A stretch of 24,785 nucleotides of DNA from Deinococcus aquatilis DSM 23025 (lineage in GTDB: Bacteria > Deinococcota > Deinococci > Deinococcales > Deinococcaceae). This document shows, one piece after another, positions 7,176-14,819 of the stretch. The notes beneath the pieces were generated by a model, which was not told where the DNA came from, ran no database searches, and saw only the letters and a program-made list of their open reading frames with translations. The stretch covers positions 1 through 24,785 of the forward strand of contig NZ_KB899753.1 of NCBI RefSeq assembly GCF_000378445.1. The letters are read 5' to 3'. Numbering within the stretch: position 1 is the stretch's first letter; each line of letters begins with the position of its first letter. The position numbers and the translations under genes are program-made.

Positions 7176-7846
7176 TGCGGCTCCTGATTGTCGAAGACGA
7201 TCCTCATATTGCTGAGCTGCTGCGCGACGGTCTGACCGAAGACGGGTATGAGTGCGATCAAGCCGGCGACGCCACTGAAGCGGCGGCACTGGCGCAGCTT
7301 TTTCCGTATAGCTTGCTGATCTTGGACGTGATGCTGCCTGAAGGGATTGACGCGGGGTACCAGTTGGGCCGGCGCCTGCGGGCTGAGGGGCTGCGGACAC
7401 CGATTCTGTACCTCACAGCCCGCGGCACCGTCGAAGACCGGGTGGAGGGGCTGGAAGCGGGGGGCGACGACTATCTGGTCAAGCCGTTTGCCTTTCAGGA
7501 ATTGCGTGCCCGCGTGCGCGCCTTGCTGCGCCGTGCCAGTGGCAACGCGCAGAACACGGTAGCGCTGCCGTTTGGCTGGGTGATTGATCTGGGCGGGCGA
7601 GAACTGTACGGGGCAGGCGTGCGTGCTGACCTGACCCGCCGTGAATTCGGTCTGTTGGAACTGTTGGTGCTCCATGCCGGGCGGGCCTTTACGCGTGATG
7701 AGATCATCGACCGCCTCTGGGGCGGAGACGGCGGGGTAGAACCCAAAGTCATTGACGTGTATGTCAGCACCATCCGCCGCAAGACCGATGAGCGGCTGAT
7801 CGAGACCCTGCGCGGCACGGGGTACCGGCTGGGACGCGCAGGATGA
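7175..7846 (+). CDS. OmpR/PhoB family response regulator
   Basis: A 223-residue two-domain regulator. The receiver domain (1-118) shows acidic pocket E7-D8-D9, phospho-acceptor D51 (LLILDVMLPEG), T81 and K103 (YLVKPF). The C-terminal winged helix (about 128-222) has the recognition segment VEPKVIDVYVSTIRRK and the closing GTGYRLG hairpin. Family members dimerise on direct repeats about 11 bp apart, which matches the repeats at eight promoters in this window, including that of its own operon. It overlaps the PAP2 gene by one nt and the kinase gene by four (ATGA). Its being the regulator of the repeats is inference. Confidence 0.95.
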   Translation: MRLLIVEDDPHIAELLRDGLTEDGYECDQAGDATEAAALAQLFPYSLLILDVMLPEGIDAGYQLGRRLRAEGLRTPILYLTARGTVEDRVEGLEAGGDDYLVKPFAFQELRARVRALLRRASGNAQNTVALPFGWVIDLGGRELYGAGVRADLTRREFGLLELLVLHAGRAFTRDEIIDRLWGGDGGVEPKVIDVYVSTIRRKTDERLIETLRGTGYRLGRAG

Positions 7847-9144
7847 CGCAGCGGCTGAGCCTCCGGATCAAGCTGACGCTCGGGTACGCGTTGGTGTTTG
7901 CCCTGACGGTGCTGGTGGGGGGCGGCGCGGTGTTTTTGGCCACCCGCCAAGTGCTGACCACGTCGCTGGACGCCACGCTTCAGGAGACGGCCAGTGTGGC
8001 TCAGGGCAGCATTGAACGCGACAATGGCCGCGTCCGATTTACGCCTGAACTGCAGGTTTCGGGCGACCTGAGTATCGAGCTGCTGACCCAACGCGGCGTG
8101 CGGCTGACCCAGGCGGGGCAAGGAGGGGAGGAGAGCGGGAGCCTCTCGGTCTTGACCCTTGGCCTCAGCACCCAAGCCCACCGCCGGGTGCTGACCCTCG
8201 CGGTGCCTGGGTCACTGCTGCTCCGGGTTTCTAGGCCGACCGACATCCTGACAGAATTTTTGGAAACCTTGGGGCGACTCTTGCTGTTCAGTGGCGCGGC
8301 CATGATCGCGGCCGCCTGCGCCGCAGGGTACCTGCTCGCCCACCGCGCCCTGAAGCCGGTAGACGCGGTGGCCCGTACGGCTCAGAGTATCGCTGATCAA
8401 GGCGATTACGCCGAGCGGGTGCCGCAGGCTCCGGGCCACGACGAAATGGCGCGGCTCACCCGAACGGTGAACGCCATGCTCGATCAGCTCTCCAGCACCA
8501 TTGAGCGCGAAAAACAGTTCGCCCGCACGGCGGCTCATGAACTGCGCACGCCGCTCACGGCCCTGAAAGGCCGCTTGGATCTGACGCTGGACCGGCCCCG
8601 TCCAGCCGAAGAGTATGAAAAAGCGCTCCTCGGGATGCGGGGCCGGGTGAACGCGCTGACTGAGTTGACCGAAAGTTTGCTGGCCCTGGCCCGCACCGAC
8701 GGCCCCGTCACTCTTCAGGCTGTGGAACTGGCCGCCACCGCGCTTCAGGTCAGTGAAGCGCTGGAGGACGCGGCCACCCAGCAGGGCAAGCGTGTCCGGC
8801 TTGATCTGGAAGAGAGCTGGGTGCAGGCTGAGCCTGAGGGCGTCGCGCGCGCCATCCGCAACCTGCTGGAAAACGCCCTCAAGTACGGCACAGGGAGTGA
8901 AGTGTGGCTCCGGGTGCAGGGGTGTGAGGTGGCCGTGGAGAACAGCGGGCCGGGGCCAGAACCGGGCAGTTGGCCCCGGTTGCTACAAGCGTTTGAACGG
9001 GGCCAGGGCCTCCAGGGCGTGAGCGGCAGCGGTTTGGGGCTGGCGTTGGTCTCGGCCTTGACCCAGCGCTGGCACGCTGCCCTAGTGCCGGAGTGGCGGA
9101 GCCAGACCTTCGTGATCCGGATGCAGTTTCCCAGGGACGGATGA
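7843..9144 (+). CDS. Sensor histidine kinase (HAMP, HisKA, HATPase)
   Basis: A 433-residue membrane kinase. A first helix (about 9-32) and a second (about 145-167) bracket an extracytoplasmic sensor region of about 110 residues without a recognised fold. A HAMP linker (about 168-222) follows, then the dimerisation domain with phospho-acceptor H232 in AAHELRTPLTALKG. The ATP-binding domain has the N box NLLENALKY and the G box GSGLGLALV. It begins with an ATGA overlap and ends with ATGA at the next gene. It should phosphorylate the regulator encoded just upstream in response to an envelope signal that cannot be deduced. Confidence 0.95.
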   Translation: MTQRLSLRIKLTLGYALVFALTVLVGGGAVFLATRQVLTTSLDATLQETASVAQGSIERDNGRVRFTPELQVSGDLSIELLTQRGVRLTQAGQGGEESGSLSVLTLGLSTQAHRRVLTLAVPGSLLLRVSRPTDILTEFLETLGRLLLFSGAAMIAAACAAGYLLAHRALKPVDAVARTAQSIADQGDYAERVPQAPGHDEMARLTRTVNAMLDQLSSTIEREKQFARTAAHELRTPLTALKGRLDLTLDRPRPAEEYEKALLGMRGRVNALTELTESLLALARTDGPVTLQAVELAATALQVSEALEDAATQQGKRVRLDLEESWVQAEPEGVARAIRNLLENALKYGTGSEVWLRVQGCEVAVENSGPGPEPGSWPRLLQAFERGQGLQGVSGSGLGLALVSALTQRWHAALVPEWRSQTFVIRMQFPRDG

Positions 9145-9812
9145 GCCGCTTCCCTCCGGCGCCGGAATCCCTGTGGCCTGCCCGTCTGGCCCTGGTGTCG
9201 GTAATCGGGCTGAACTTGTCGCTGAATGAGGCGCTCACTGCGGGGCCCACCTGGCTCCTGCCTGCTCTGGAAACCGTGCTGCTGCTGCCCCTCAGTGTCC
9301 TGCGCAGCCGAGAGCGACACCACGTGATTCACCGACGACAGCGGCCCGAACTGGCCCAACCGGTGCGCCTGCTGGCTCTGGGCCTGATCGCCGTCTTGTA
9401 CCTCACCAATCTGGTCTCGCTGGGCCTGCTGATCACAGGTCTCCTGAACGGCAGCGGGCCAGCCGCCGCAGGGCTACTCGCGGGAGCACTGAACATTTGG
9501 GTGACCAATGTGTTGGTCTTCAGCCTGTGGTACTGGGAGCTGGATCAGGGCGGCCCACTGCGGCGGGGTCAGCCGGGGACCATGCTGGATTTCGCGTTTC
9601 CCCAAACCACCTTGCCCCAGTTGGCCCCGTCCGGCTGGCGACCGGAATATCTGGATTACCTGTTTGTGGCCTTCACCAACGCCGCCGCGTTCAGTCCCAC
9701 CGACACCTTGCCGCTGAGCCGCCGCGTGAAGGGCCTGATGACCGTGCAGGCGGCCACGTCCATGCTGACCGTGGTGTTGGTGGCCAGCCGCGCCGTGAAC
9801 ATCCTCAAATGA
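9141..9812 (+). CDS. DUF1345-like integral membrane protein
   Basis: The 223-residue protein has about five membrane helices. A C-terminal signature, DYLFVAFTNAAAFSPTDTLP, is followed by LSRRVKGLM and a final helix. That resembles the conserved end of DUF1345 proteins, whose function is unknown and whose arrangement recalls ion-channel segments. The central WYWELDQGGP motif precedes an extracellular loop. It overlaps both the kinase and the deacetylase gene by ATGA, so its synthesis is coupled to the two-component system. A role as an accessory sensor, transporter or immunity-type protein is possible but not shown. Confidence 0.7.
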   Translation: MSRFPPAPESLWPARLALVSVIGLNLSLNEALTAGPTWLLPALETVLLLPLSVLRSRERHHVIHRRQRPELAQPVRLLALGLIAVLYLTNLVSLGLLITGLLNGSGPAAAGLLAGALNIWVTNVLVFSLWYWELDQGGPLRRGQPGTMLDFAFPQTTLPQLAPSGWRPEYLDYLFVAFTNAAAFSPTDTLPLSRRVKGLMTVQAATSMLTVVLVASRAVNILK

Positions 9813-10771
9813 ACCGTTTGATCCGTCGTTCTGGCCTGCGTACGGCGCTCGCGGCGCTGGTGGTCCTCGTGCTGCTTGCCCTCGCCGCCTGGATCAATGC
9901 GCCCCTTGTGGCCCGCCTGTTTGACGGCGGTGCCGACCGGGTGGCCGCGCTGCCCGCCAGTTCCCCGTTCATCCGGGGTCAGCGGGTGCTGCTGCTCTCG
10001 CCCCACCCGGACGATGAGACGCTGTGCTGCGCGGGCATCATCCAGCAGGCCCAAGCGGCCGGAGCGCAGGTGTTTGTGGCCTGGATGACTGCGGGCGACG
10101 GCTTCGAGTTTGACGCTGTGCTGACCCAGCGGGTCGCTGATCCCAGTCCGCTGGACATGCAGGCCTTGGGGAACGCCCGGGCAGCGGAGGCACGCCGGGC
10201 CGTGGCCCTCCTAGGCGTCCCCCCAGCACGCACCTTTATGTTGGGGTACCCGGACGGCGGGCTGTTCCAACTGTTCACCACCCACTATCAAGACCCCTAC
10301 CTGGCCCCCCACACAGGAACCGCTGCCGTGTACGTCAACGGTGCACTGACGCCCAACGCCCCCTTCACGGGTCAGGCTTGGGAAGCCGATCTGAACCGGG
10401 TACTGGCGCGGGTGCAGCCCCACCTCGTCCTGGCCCCTGCGCCGCAGGACTTTCATTCGGATCACCGGACGCTGTCGTATGTCGCGCTGCGCCTGATGGC
10501 TGCGCGGCAGCAAGAGGACCGACTCCGGTTTTGGGTGGTGCACGGCGGCCTAGAATGGCCTTTGCCCAAAGGGCTGCATCCAGAGCTGAGCCTCACGGTG
10601 CCACCGTTGGCCAGCACGCTTCCCTGGACCCGGGTGACGCTGAGCGCGGCGCACAGGCAGCGGAAACTGGACGCAGTCAATGCGTATCACACCCAGACGC
10701 GCGTCATGGGCCGGTTTATGCGGGCCTTCGTGCGGCAAAATGAACTGTTGAGTCCAGCGCCTTTGCCGTAG
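9809..10771 (+). CDS. PIG-L family deacetylase
   Basis: A 320-residue zinc-dependent N-acetylglucosaminyl deacetylase-type enzyme (LmbE/PIG-L). The metal-binding SPHPDDE motif is at 64-70 and a second motif, HSDH, is at 216-219. An N-terminal hydrophobic helix (about 10-32) with a short positive N-tail anchors or exports it, so the enzyme probably works outside the membrane on a glycan or glycolipid. Known relatives deacetylate GlcNAc linked to lipids or small thiols. It is the last gene of the five-gene operon and begins with an ATGA overlap. Substrate not determinable. Confidence 0.9.
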   Translation: MNRLIRRSGLRTALAALVVLVLLALAAWINAPLVARLFDGGADRVAALPASSPFIRGQRVLLLSPHPDDETLCCAGIIQQAQAAGAQVFVAWMTAGDGFEFDAVLTQRVADPSPLDMQALGNARAAEARRAVALLGVPPARTFMLGYPDGGLFQLFTTHYQDPYLAPHTGTAAVYVNGALTPNAPFTGQAWEADLNRVLARVQPHLVLAPAPQDFHSDHRTLSYVALRLMAARQQEDRLRFWVVHGGLEWPLPKGLHPELSLTVPPLASTLPWTRVTLSAAHRQRKLDAVNAYHTQTRVMGRFMRAFVRQNELLSPAPLP

Positions 10772-10857
10772 TTCCCTTTGCCGGGCCAGCCAGGAGCGAA
10801 GTCTCCCGCAGGTCGCCCGTGACCACAGCTGCCCTGCACCGCCGGCCTTCAAAGGGT

Positions 10858-11028
10858 TTAGGGTGACTTGGAACCACCTTTTGGTTCGCGCTTTCCCGCA
10901 GAGCCAATGCTGTAGTGGAAGTCGGCCTGAACCGGTTCGTGATTGACCAGAGCGGAGTCGCCTGCCAGGTGCAGAGATTGAAGGGCTTGTGCGCCGCCCT
11001 CGAATGTCGAAGCATATAGATTATTCAT
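10858..11028 (-). CDS. Small hypothetical ORF (56 aa)
   Basis: A frame on the minus strand from ATG 11028 reads as plausible protein: an N-terminal STFEGGAQALQSLHLAG segment and a basic GKREPKGGSK tail. It lacks a clear ribosome-binding site or TANNNT -10 element. It lies convergent to the PIG-L gene. It could be a real small gene or the C-terminal remnant of a longer one. The family is not recognised. Confidence 0.35.
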   Translation of the reverse strand: MNNLYASTFEGGAQALQSLHLAGDSALVNHEPVQADFHYSIGSAGKREPKGGSKSP

Positions 11029-11111
11029 TCAGCTGATCAACAAAGTGGCGGGGCAGGTAAGTTTGAACGCATGCACCCACATACGGCGCTCCAGTTGTGC
11101 GGGTCAGTGGA

Positions 11112-11139
11112 CTGCAACGACCTTTGGAGGTCGCTGCAG
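11112..11139. terminator. Hairpin upstream of the uppP 3' end
   Basis: A 12-bp stem with one mismatch and a TTGG loop (11112-11123 with 11128-11139) lies about 90 nt beyond the uppP stop on the minus strand. It may terminate uppP transcription, though there is no T-run. Confidence 0.4.
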
Positions 11140-11226
11140 CGATCATTTCCCCTCAATATGCCCTGAGATTGATCCGCTGCGGGAATTTCAAATTCGATTG
11201 AACCGGGGACGCGGCCCAGATGAGGC

Positions 11227-12054
11227 TTACTGCATGACACCCAGTGCGAGGAGAAGCAGGACGAAGAGGCCCAGCCCCACCCGGTAAATGGCAAATCCCT
11301 TAAAGCTATGGGCAGAGACGTACCGCAGGAGCCACGAAATGGAGAGCAGCGCAGTGATAAACGCCACGAGCGTACCGAGCCCTAAGGCAGTGGAGCCGCC
11401 CGTCACGCTGCCGAGCGTATCTCTCGCCTTGTAGAGGCTATACAGACCTGCTCCACCCAAAACAGGGATGCCCATGAAAAATGAAAAGGCGGTGGCGGTG
11501 ACCCGGTTCAGTCCAGTCAGCAGTCCCCCAACGATGCTTGCGCCGCTGCGGGACACGCCTGGAATAACGGCCACTGCTTGGGCCACACCGATCACCACAG
11601 CCTGCTTGAGCGTGATGCTGTCCAGCTCAGGCAGTGTGGTCTGCGCGCTGGCCCTCACCTGCGGTAGCGTCTCCACCCACCACAAGATGACGCCGCCCAA
11701 GATCAGCGTGATCGCCACAGTGAGTGGTGAAAACAGAGCGGCTTTTATGGCCTGTTCAAACAGCAACCCCACCAAAGCCGCTGGAAGAGAGGCCACGATC
11801 AGATGGAGCCAGAACCGGCGGGCAGTGGGGCGGCCCCGCAACAAGCCAGAAACCTTGTCCCACAGTTGCCGTCCGTAAAACCACACCACAGCCAAAATGG
11901 CTCCAAGCTGCACCACAATGGTAAACACTTTCCCTGTGTCTTGGTACCCGATCAGGCGCTCTGCGACGATCAAATGTCCAGTCGAGGAAACAGGGAGGAA
12001 TTCCGTCAAGCCCTCAACCACACCCAGCAGTACTGCCTGCACTTCAGGAATCAT
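11227..12054 (-). CDS. uppP: Undecaprenyl-diphosphate phosphatase UppP (BacA)
   Basis: The 275-residue polytopic membrane enzyme has both BacA signatures: EGLTEFLPVSSTGHL (14-28), with the catalytic Glu and Ser/Thr/His, and PGVSRSG (165-171), with the catalytic Arg. It hydrolyses undecaprenyl diphosphate to the monophosphate at the membrane, recycling the carrier for peptidoglycan precursors; overproduction gives bacitracin resistance. Length and about eight helices are normal. ATG 12054 follows TAGCTT by 7 nt, indicating a leaderless mRNA from composite promoter copy 5. It appears to be monocistronic. With the PAP2 and DedA genes it makes a lipid-carrier theme. Confidence 0.95.
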   Translation of the reverse strand: MIPEVQAVLLGVVEGLTEFLPVSSTGHLIVAERLIGYQDTGKVFTIVVQLGAILAVVWFYGRQLWDKVSGLLRGRPTARRFWLHLIVASLPAALVGLLFEQAIKAALFSPLTVAITLILGGVILWWVETLPQVRASAQTTLPELDSITLKQAVVIGVAQAVAVIPGVSRSGASIVGGLLTGLNRVTATAFSFFMGIPVLGGAGLYSLYKARDTLGSVTGGSTALGLGTLVAFITALLSISWLLRYVSAHSFKGFAIYRVGLGLFVLLLLALGVMQ

Positions 12055-12061
12055 ACTTGTG

Positions 12062-12093
12062 AAGCTAGTGGGTCACGGTATAGAGGCGGTATA
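12062..12093 (-). promoter_or_regulatory. Composite direct-repeat promoter, copy 5 (uppP)
   Basis: Read on the minus strand: TATACC at 12093-12088, 5 nt, a second perfect TATACC at 12082-12077, 9 nt, then TAGCTT at 12067-12062. Seven nt separate this from the ATG. The two identical half-sites make this the clearest repeat. Confidence 0.75.
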
Positions 12094-12293
12094 GCCGCTG
12101 GACGTTCAGTTCTGAGAACCAATCAGAGTGACGTTGTATGAAGCGCCGCGCCGAACGAGTGTGGCCATTGAGGAACAAGGTGAGGCGACTCAGAACATGT
12201 GTCAACAGTGTTGTTTGCCTTTAACCGAACGGAATCAATTTGAGCAAGGAGCCGGGAGACTGGAAATATCAGAAGTTTTTCCAGCGTTGTCAT

Positions 12294-12475
12294 TCAAACG
12301 AATGCTCTCAGTGCACGCTCTAATCCTTTCCGCAGCCTAGGGCGTTCGCTTAAGCTATTGAGAAAGGTGTAAGTTTGCGTGGGTTCTGAGCCCTTCCGAA
12401 TGCTCAGACTCTGCCTGGCACGTTCAATCAGCGTCGAAACCCAACTTAGGCTCTGGCCATTATCAATAGTCTTTG
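12294..12475 (-). pseudogene. C-terminal remnant of an unknown gene
   Basis: A minus-strand frame without any start codon reads as convincing protein: SLSWVSTLIERARQSL, then TYTFLNSLSERPRLRKG, and ends LERALRAFV at a TGA (12294-12296). The helical, Arg/Leu-rich end is protein-like, but upstream the frame reaches a stop near 12548 with no ATG, GTG or TTG in a sensible place. I take it as the tail of a gene whose 5' part is gone. The family is unknown. The rest of 12094-12593 shows nothing else I can support. Confidence 0.35.
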
Positions 12476-12593
12476 CACCTTGCCCGGTATACAGGCACGA
12501 GCCTGCGGGGGCGGTCTGGAGCGGAGCCCTGTTCCAGACTCACCTCACTCTGGTTAGTAGAGAAACTCACTGAGAGAGATCGGCACCTGCGCC

Positions 12594-13424
12594 TCACCTG
12601 ACAGCCCACCAGGTTTGGCGATCCCACTGCAACAATGTTCCCGAGTGGTCAAACGCAAGGAGGATACTCGGCGACCGAAACGCCTGTGGGTTCTGGAGCG
12701 CGGCGGCCCCGAAGAAGGCCAGTCTGCTGAGCATCTGGGCGTCCAGTATGCTGCCGCACAGCGCAGTGACCTGCACCAAGCCACTGACCAGGGGCTGCCG
12801 GGTGCGCGGGTCCATCAGGCGAGGGGCACCGGCTGGCTGAAGCAGCACAGCAGTGGCCACGCCGTAAGAGCCAGCGGCCAGCTCCAGCAGGCCAGACTGA
12901 CCTCCGAACGGGTGCTCAATTTCAAGGATCCAAGGCGCCGCTTGGTTCACCACGGCACTGTTCCCCACAGCCAAGACGGCAGAACCTTGCAATAACCGTG
13001 CGGCCTCAGCAGCGGTCCAGCCCGCCACCGTGCTGCTGAGATCAAGGACGTGGCCCGGCGGCAAGGCCACAACAGCCGGTGTACACACTATCCCGTTGCC
13101 GTCCAGCTCGTTAGAAGATCGTCCGAGCAAGTGCTCGTCTCCAGCGGCCAGCGGCGAACTGCTCCGCAAGGGGGTGTGGGTTTGACGGGCCACGTCCAAC
13201 GCGTACTGAACGGCCCGGTAGACCTCTGGTGGGGGATGATCCAGTGTGCCGTGCGTATTGAGCACTGTGAGTGGGGTGTGGCCAACGGCGCTGAGCAAAC
13301 CTTCGAGACGCCGTACCTCGGCGAGGGCCTGATGCGAGCCGCGGCCTTTGCTCCAAGTTCCCGCCTGAATGGTTCTCAAATGCAACTGCGCAAACCAGGG
13401 CAGGTTCAACACGCGGCGCGGCAC
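12594..13424 (-). CDS. Divergent ApbE-like protein (FAD:protein FMN transferase family)
   Basis: About 276 residues from GTG 13424 align in order with ApbE: an N-terminal helix pair, the central VLDLSSTVAGWTAAEAARLL in place of the usual LDLGGIAKG, a PWILEIEHP strand, LMDPRTRQPL in place of the IDPRTG motif, and ILDAQMLSRLAFFGA with the conserved Asp. ApbE attaches FMN to extracytoplasmic flavoproteins. Here the KG lysine and the GGD triad are not conserved, so activity is doubtful. The frame is open to 13628, but composite promoter copy 6 lies inside that extension and its expected start (GTG 13507) is out of frame. The true start is therefore uncertain, and a frameshift is possible. Confidence 0.6.
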   Translation of the reverse strand: MPRRVLNLPWFAQLHLRTIQAGTWSKGRGSHQALAEVRRLEGLLSAVGHTPLTVLNTHGTLDHPPPEVYRAVQYALDVARQTHTPLRSSSPLAAGDEHLLGRSSNELDGNGIVCTPAVVALPPGHVLDLSSTVAGWTAAEAARLLQGSAVLAVGNSAVVNQAAPWILEIEHPFGGQSGLLELAAGSYGVATAVLLQPAGAPRLMDPRTRQPLVSGLVQVTALCGSILDAQMLSRLAFFGAAALQNPQAFRSPSILLAFDHSGTLLQWDRQTWWAVR

Positions 13425-13513
13425 CGCCCTACCCAGGGGAAGTGATGAGATCCATGGTGTATCCGTGCCCGCGCCGTGCAGGTGAAAATGTGCTGAACAA
13501 GAGTCACCAGAGA

Positions 13514-13545
13514 AGCGTGGCACTGCGAAGTATAACTGCGGTATA
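13514..13545 (-). promoter_or_regulatory. Composite direct-repeat promoter, copy 6 (apbE-like)
   Basis: Read on the minus strand: TATACC at 13545-13540, 5 nt, TATACT at 13534-13529, 9 nt, then CACGCT at 13519-13514. A GTG follows after 6 nt (13507), but its frame closes after 33 codons and is not that of the apbE-like gene. Confidence 0.6.
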
Positions 13546-13854
13546 CCCTCACTCCAGGCGCTGGCTATCAACGCCTTCACCCGCGCGCCCCGTGCCGCCC
13601 TGCCCAGAGACAGAGTCCCCCTCAGCACTCAGCTGGTGACTGGCATTTGGGCGGCGCCGCGCAGTCCAGCAGACAGTGATCAACCGTGCCTGCTGCATCG
13701 CCCTGCGCAAACACGTGTCTTGTAGCAGCGCTATAGAGATTGACGGCGTTCTACTGAACAGTGTGGAGGGGGCCAACGGGACACCGTCTCTGGCCTCTGC
13801 TAAAAAACCATCTGAGTTTCGGAGGCATTCCACGCCGCCACACCCAGGGCCGCC
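13546..13854. other. Intergenic region without a supported gene
   Basis: This 309-nt stretch lies between the apbE-like promoter and the hydrolase gene. Open frames exist on both strands (13549-13833 minus is the longest), but none has a ribosome-binding site, -10 element or recognisable domain. Nothing is assigned. Confidence 0.4.
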
Positions 13855-14712
13855 CTAAGGATGGGCCTTAAAAAAGAGGGCAATCTGCCGGCCCACGTTG
13901 GCATTCATGTATCCGCTGGAAAGGTGCGGCCCCTGCACCGTGACCACTTGTGTGTCGGCACCCGCACGGCGGGCGAGCGCTGCCAAGCGCTCCCCATTGG
14001 GCGTGCTGGCCACCGCCGTGTCCTGCGGACTGACCACCGTCAGCAGCGGCGTTAAGCGCCCTGGAAAGCTGGCAAAATCGTTGACAGGATCGTGTCCGGT
14101 CAGGGGGGCAGTCCCGTAGGCCAATCCAATACTTTGGGCCCGTTTGACCGAGGTTCGGCGGGCGTCTTGCAAATTGACTCGCCCTGCCACAAGGGCAACG
14201 GCGCGGATGGGAATGCCCAAGGTGCGCCGGTAGGCGGTGAGGGTGGCGGGCAGGCCACCCATAGAGATGCCCAGGGTGTACACGCGGCCGTTCCCCTGAA
14301 AATGCGCTTGAGCCGCTTGATAGATTCGGCGAACGGAGGCCAGCGCCCGAGGACTGCCCCAGGTTTCTTTGCCGCCATCATTGCTGAGCAGGAGCACGTA
14401 ACCCTGGCTATCGATGGCGTCAACCACAGTGTCAAACGGCGGGTGGGTGACGCCGTCGAGGGCCTGCCCGCCCCGGCCATGCGAGACGATCACCAACGCG
14501 CAGGGGGCAGTCCGGCAGCGCGCGGGGACAATCAACTGCGCCGCTCCCCCTGGATCAGCAATAGCGCGGGAGGCCCGGCCGTCTGCCTCCACTGTCCAGC
14601 CCTTCGCCCCCACAGCCGGGACTGAAGCGGCGCGGGACGGTTGCTCAGGGGTTTGGGGACTGCAGGCCGTCAGCAGGGCCAACGCACACAGGAGCCAGGG
14701 AACGGTGGGCAT
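13855..14712 (-). CDS. Alpha/beta-hydrolase lipoprotein
   Basis: The 285-residue protein has a lipoprotein signal peptide ending in the lipobox LLTAC (Cys17). An alpha/beta-hydrolase fold follows: an oxyanion-region SHGRGG (77-82), nucleophile S150 in GISMGG, probable acid D231 in SPQD, and catalytic H263 in QGPHLSSG. Relatives are secreted esterases or peptidases; the substrate is unknown. ATG 14712 lies 8 nt after AAGGAG; a GTG three nt upstream is an alternative. It starts about 107 nt after the S8 protease stop with no promoter visible between, so it probably shares the protease's regulated promoter. Confidence 0.85.
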   Translation of the reverse strand: MPTVPWLLCALALLTACSPQTPEQPSRAASVPAVGAKGWTVEADGRASRAIADPGGAAQLIVPARCRTAPCALVIVSHGRGGQALDGVTHPPFDTVVDAIDSQGYVLLLSNDGGKETWGSPRALASVRRIYQAAQAHFQGNGRVYTLGISMGGLPATLTAYRRTLGIPIRAVALVAGRVNLQDARRTSVKRAQSIGLAYGTAPLTGHDPVNDFASFPGRLTPLLTVVSPQDTAVASTPNGERLAALARRAGADTQVVTVQGPHLSSGYMNANVGRQIALFFKAHP

Positions 14713-14819
14713 CACTAATTCTCCTTCAGGTGGGAGGGAAAGTGGAGAAAGCGGAAATTCGGCTCAGCGCTCCGGGGAAGCATCAATCAAGCTCGCGTGA
14801 GCGGGCTCGGCATCTGAAT

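Noticed and set aside
10774..10856. CCCTTTG/CAAAGGG inverted pair after the PIG-L gene as a terminator
   Set aside because: The arms are only 7 bp and about 70 nt apart, too far for a credible intrinsic terminator.
12485..12492. Another CGGTATAC sequence in the gap before the apbE-like gene
   Set aside because: It has no second half-site 11 bp away on either strand and no -10-like hexamer at the required distance, so it was not counted as a ninth copy.
13549..13833. Minus-strand frame of 94 codons upstream of the apbE-like gene
   Set aside because: There is no ribosome-binding site, no leaderless -10, and no protein-like domain; it is separated from the apbE-like gene by its promoter.
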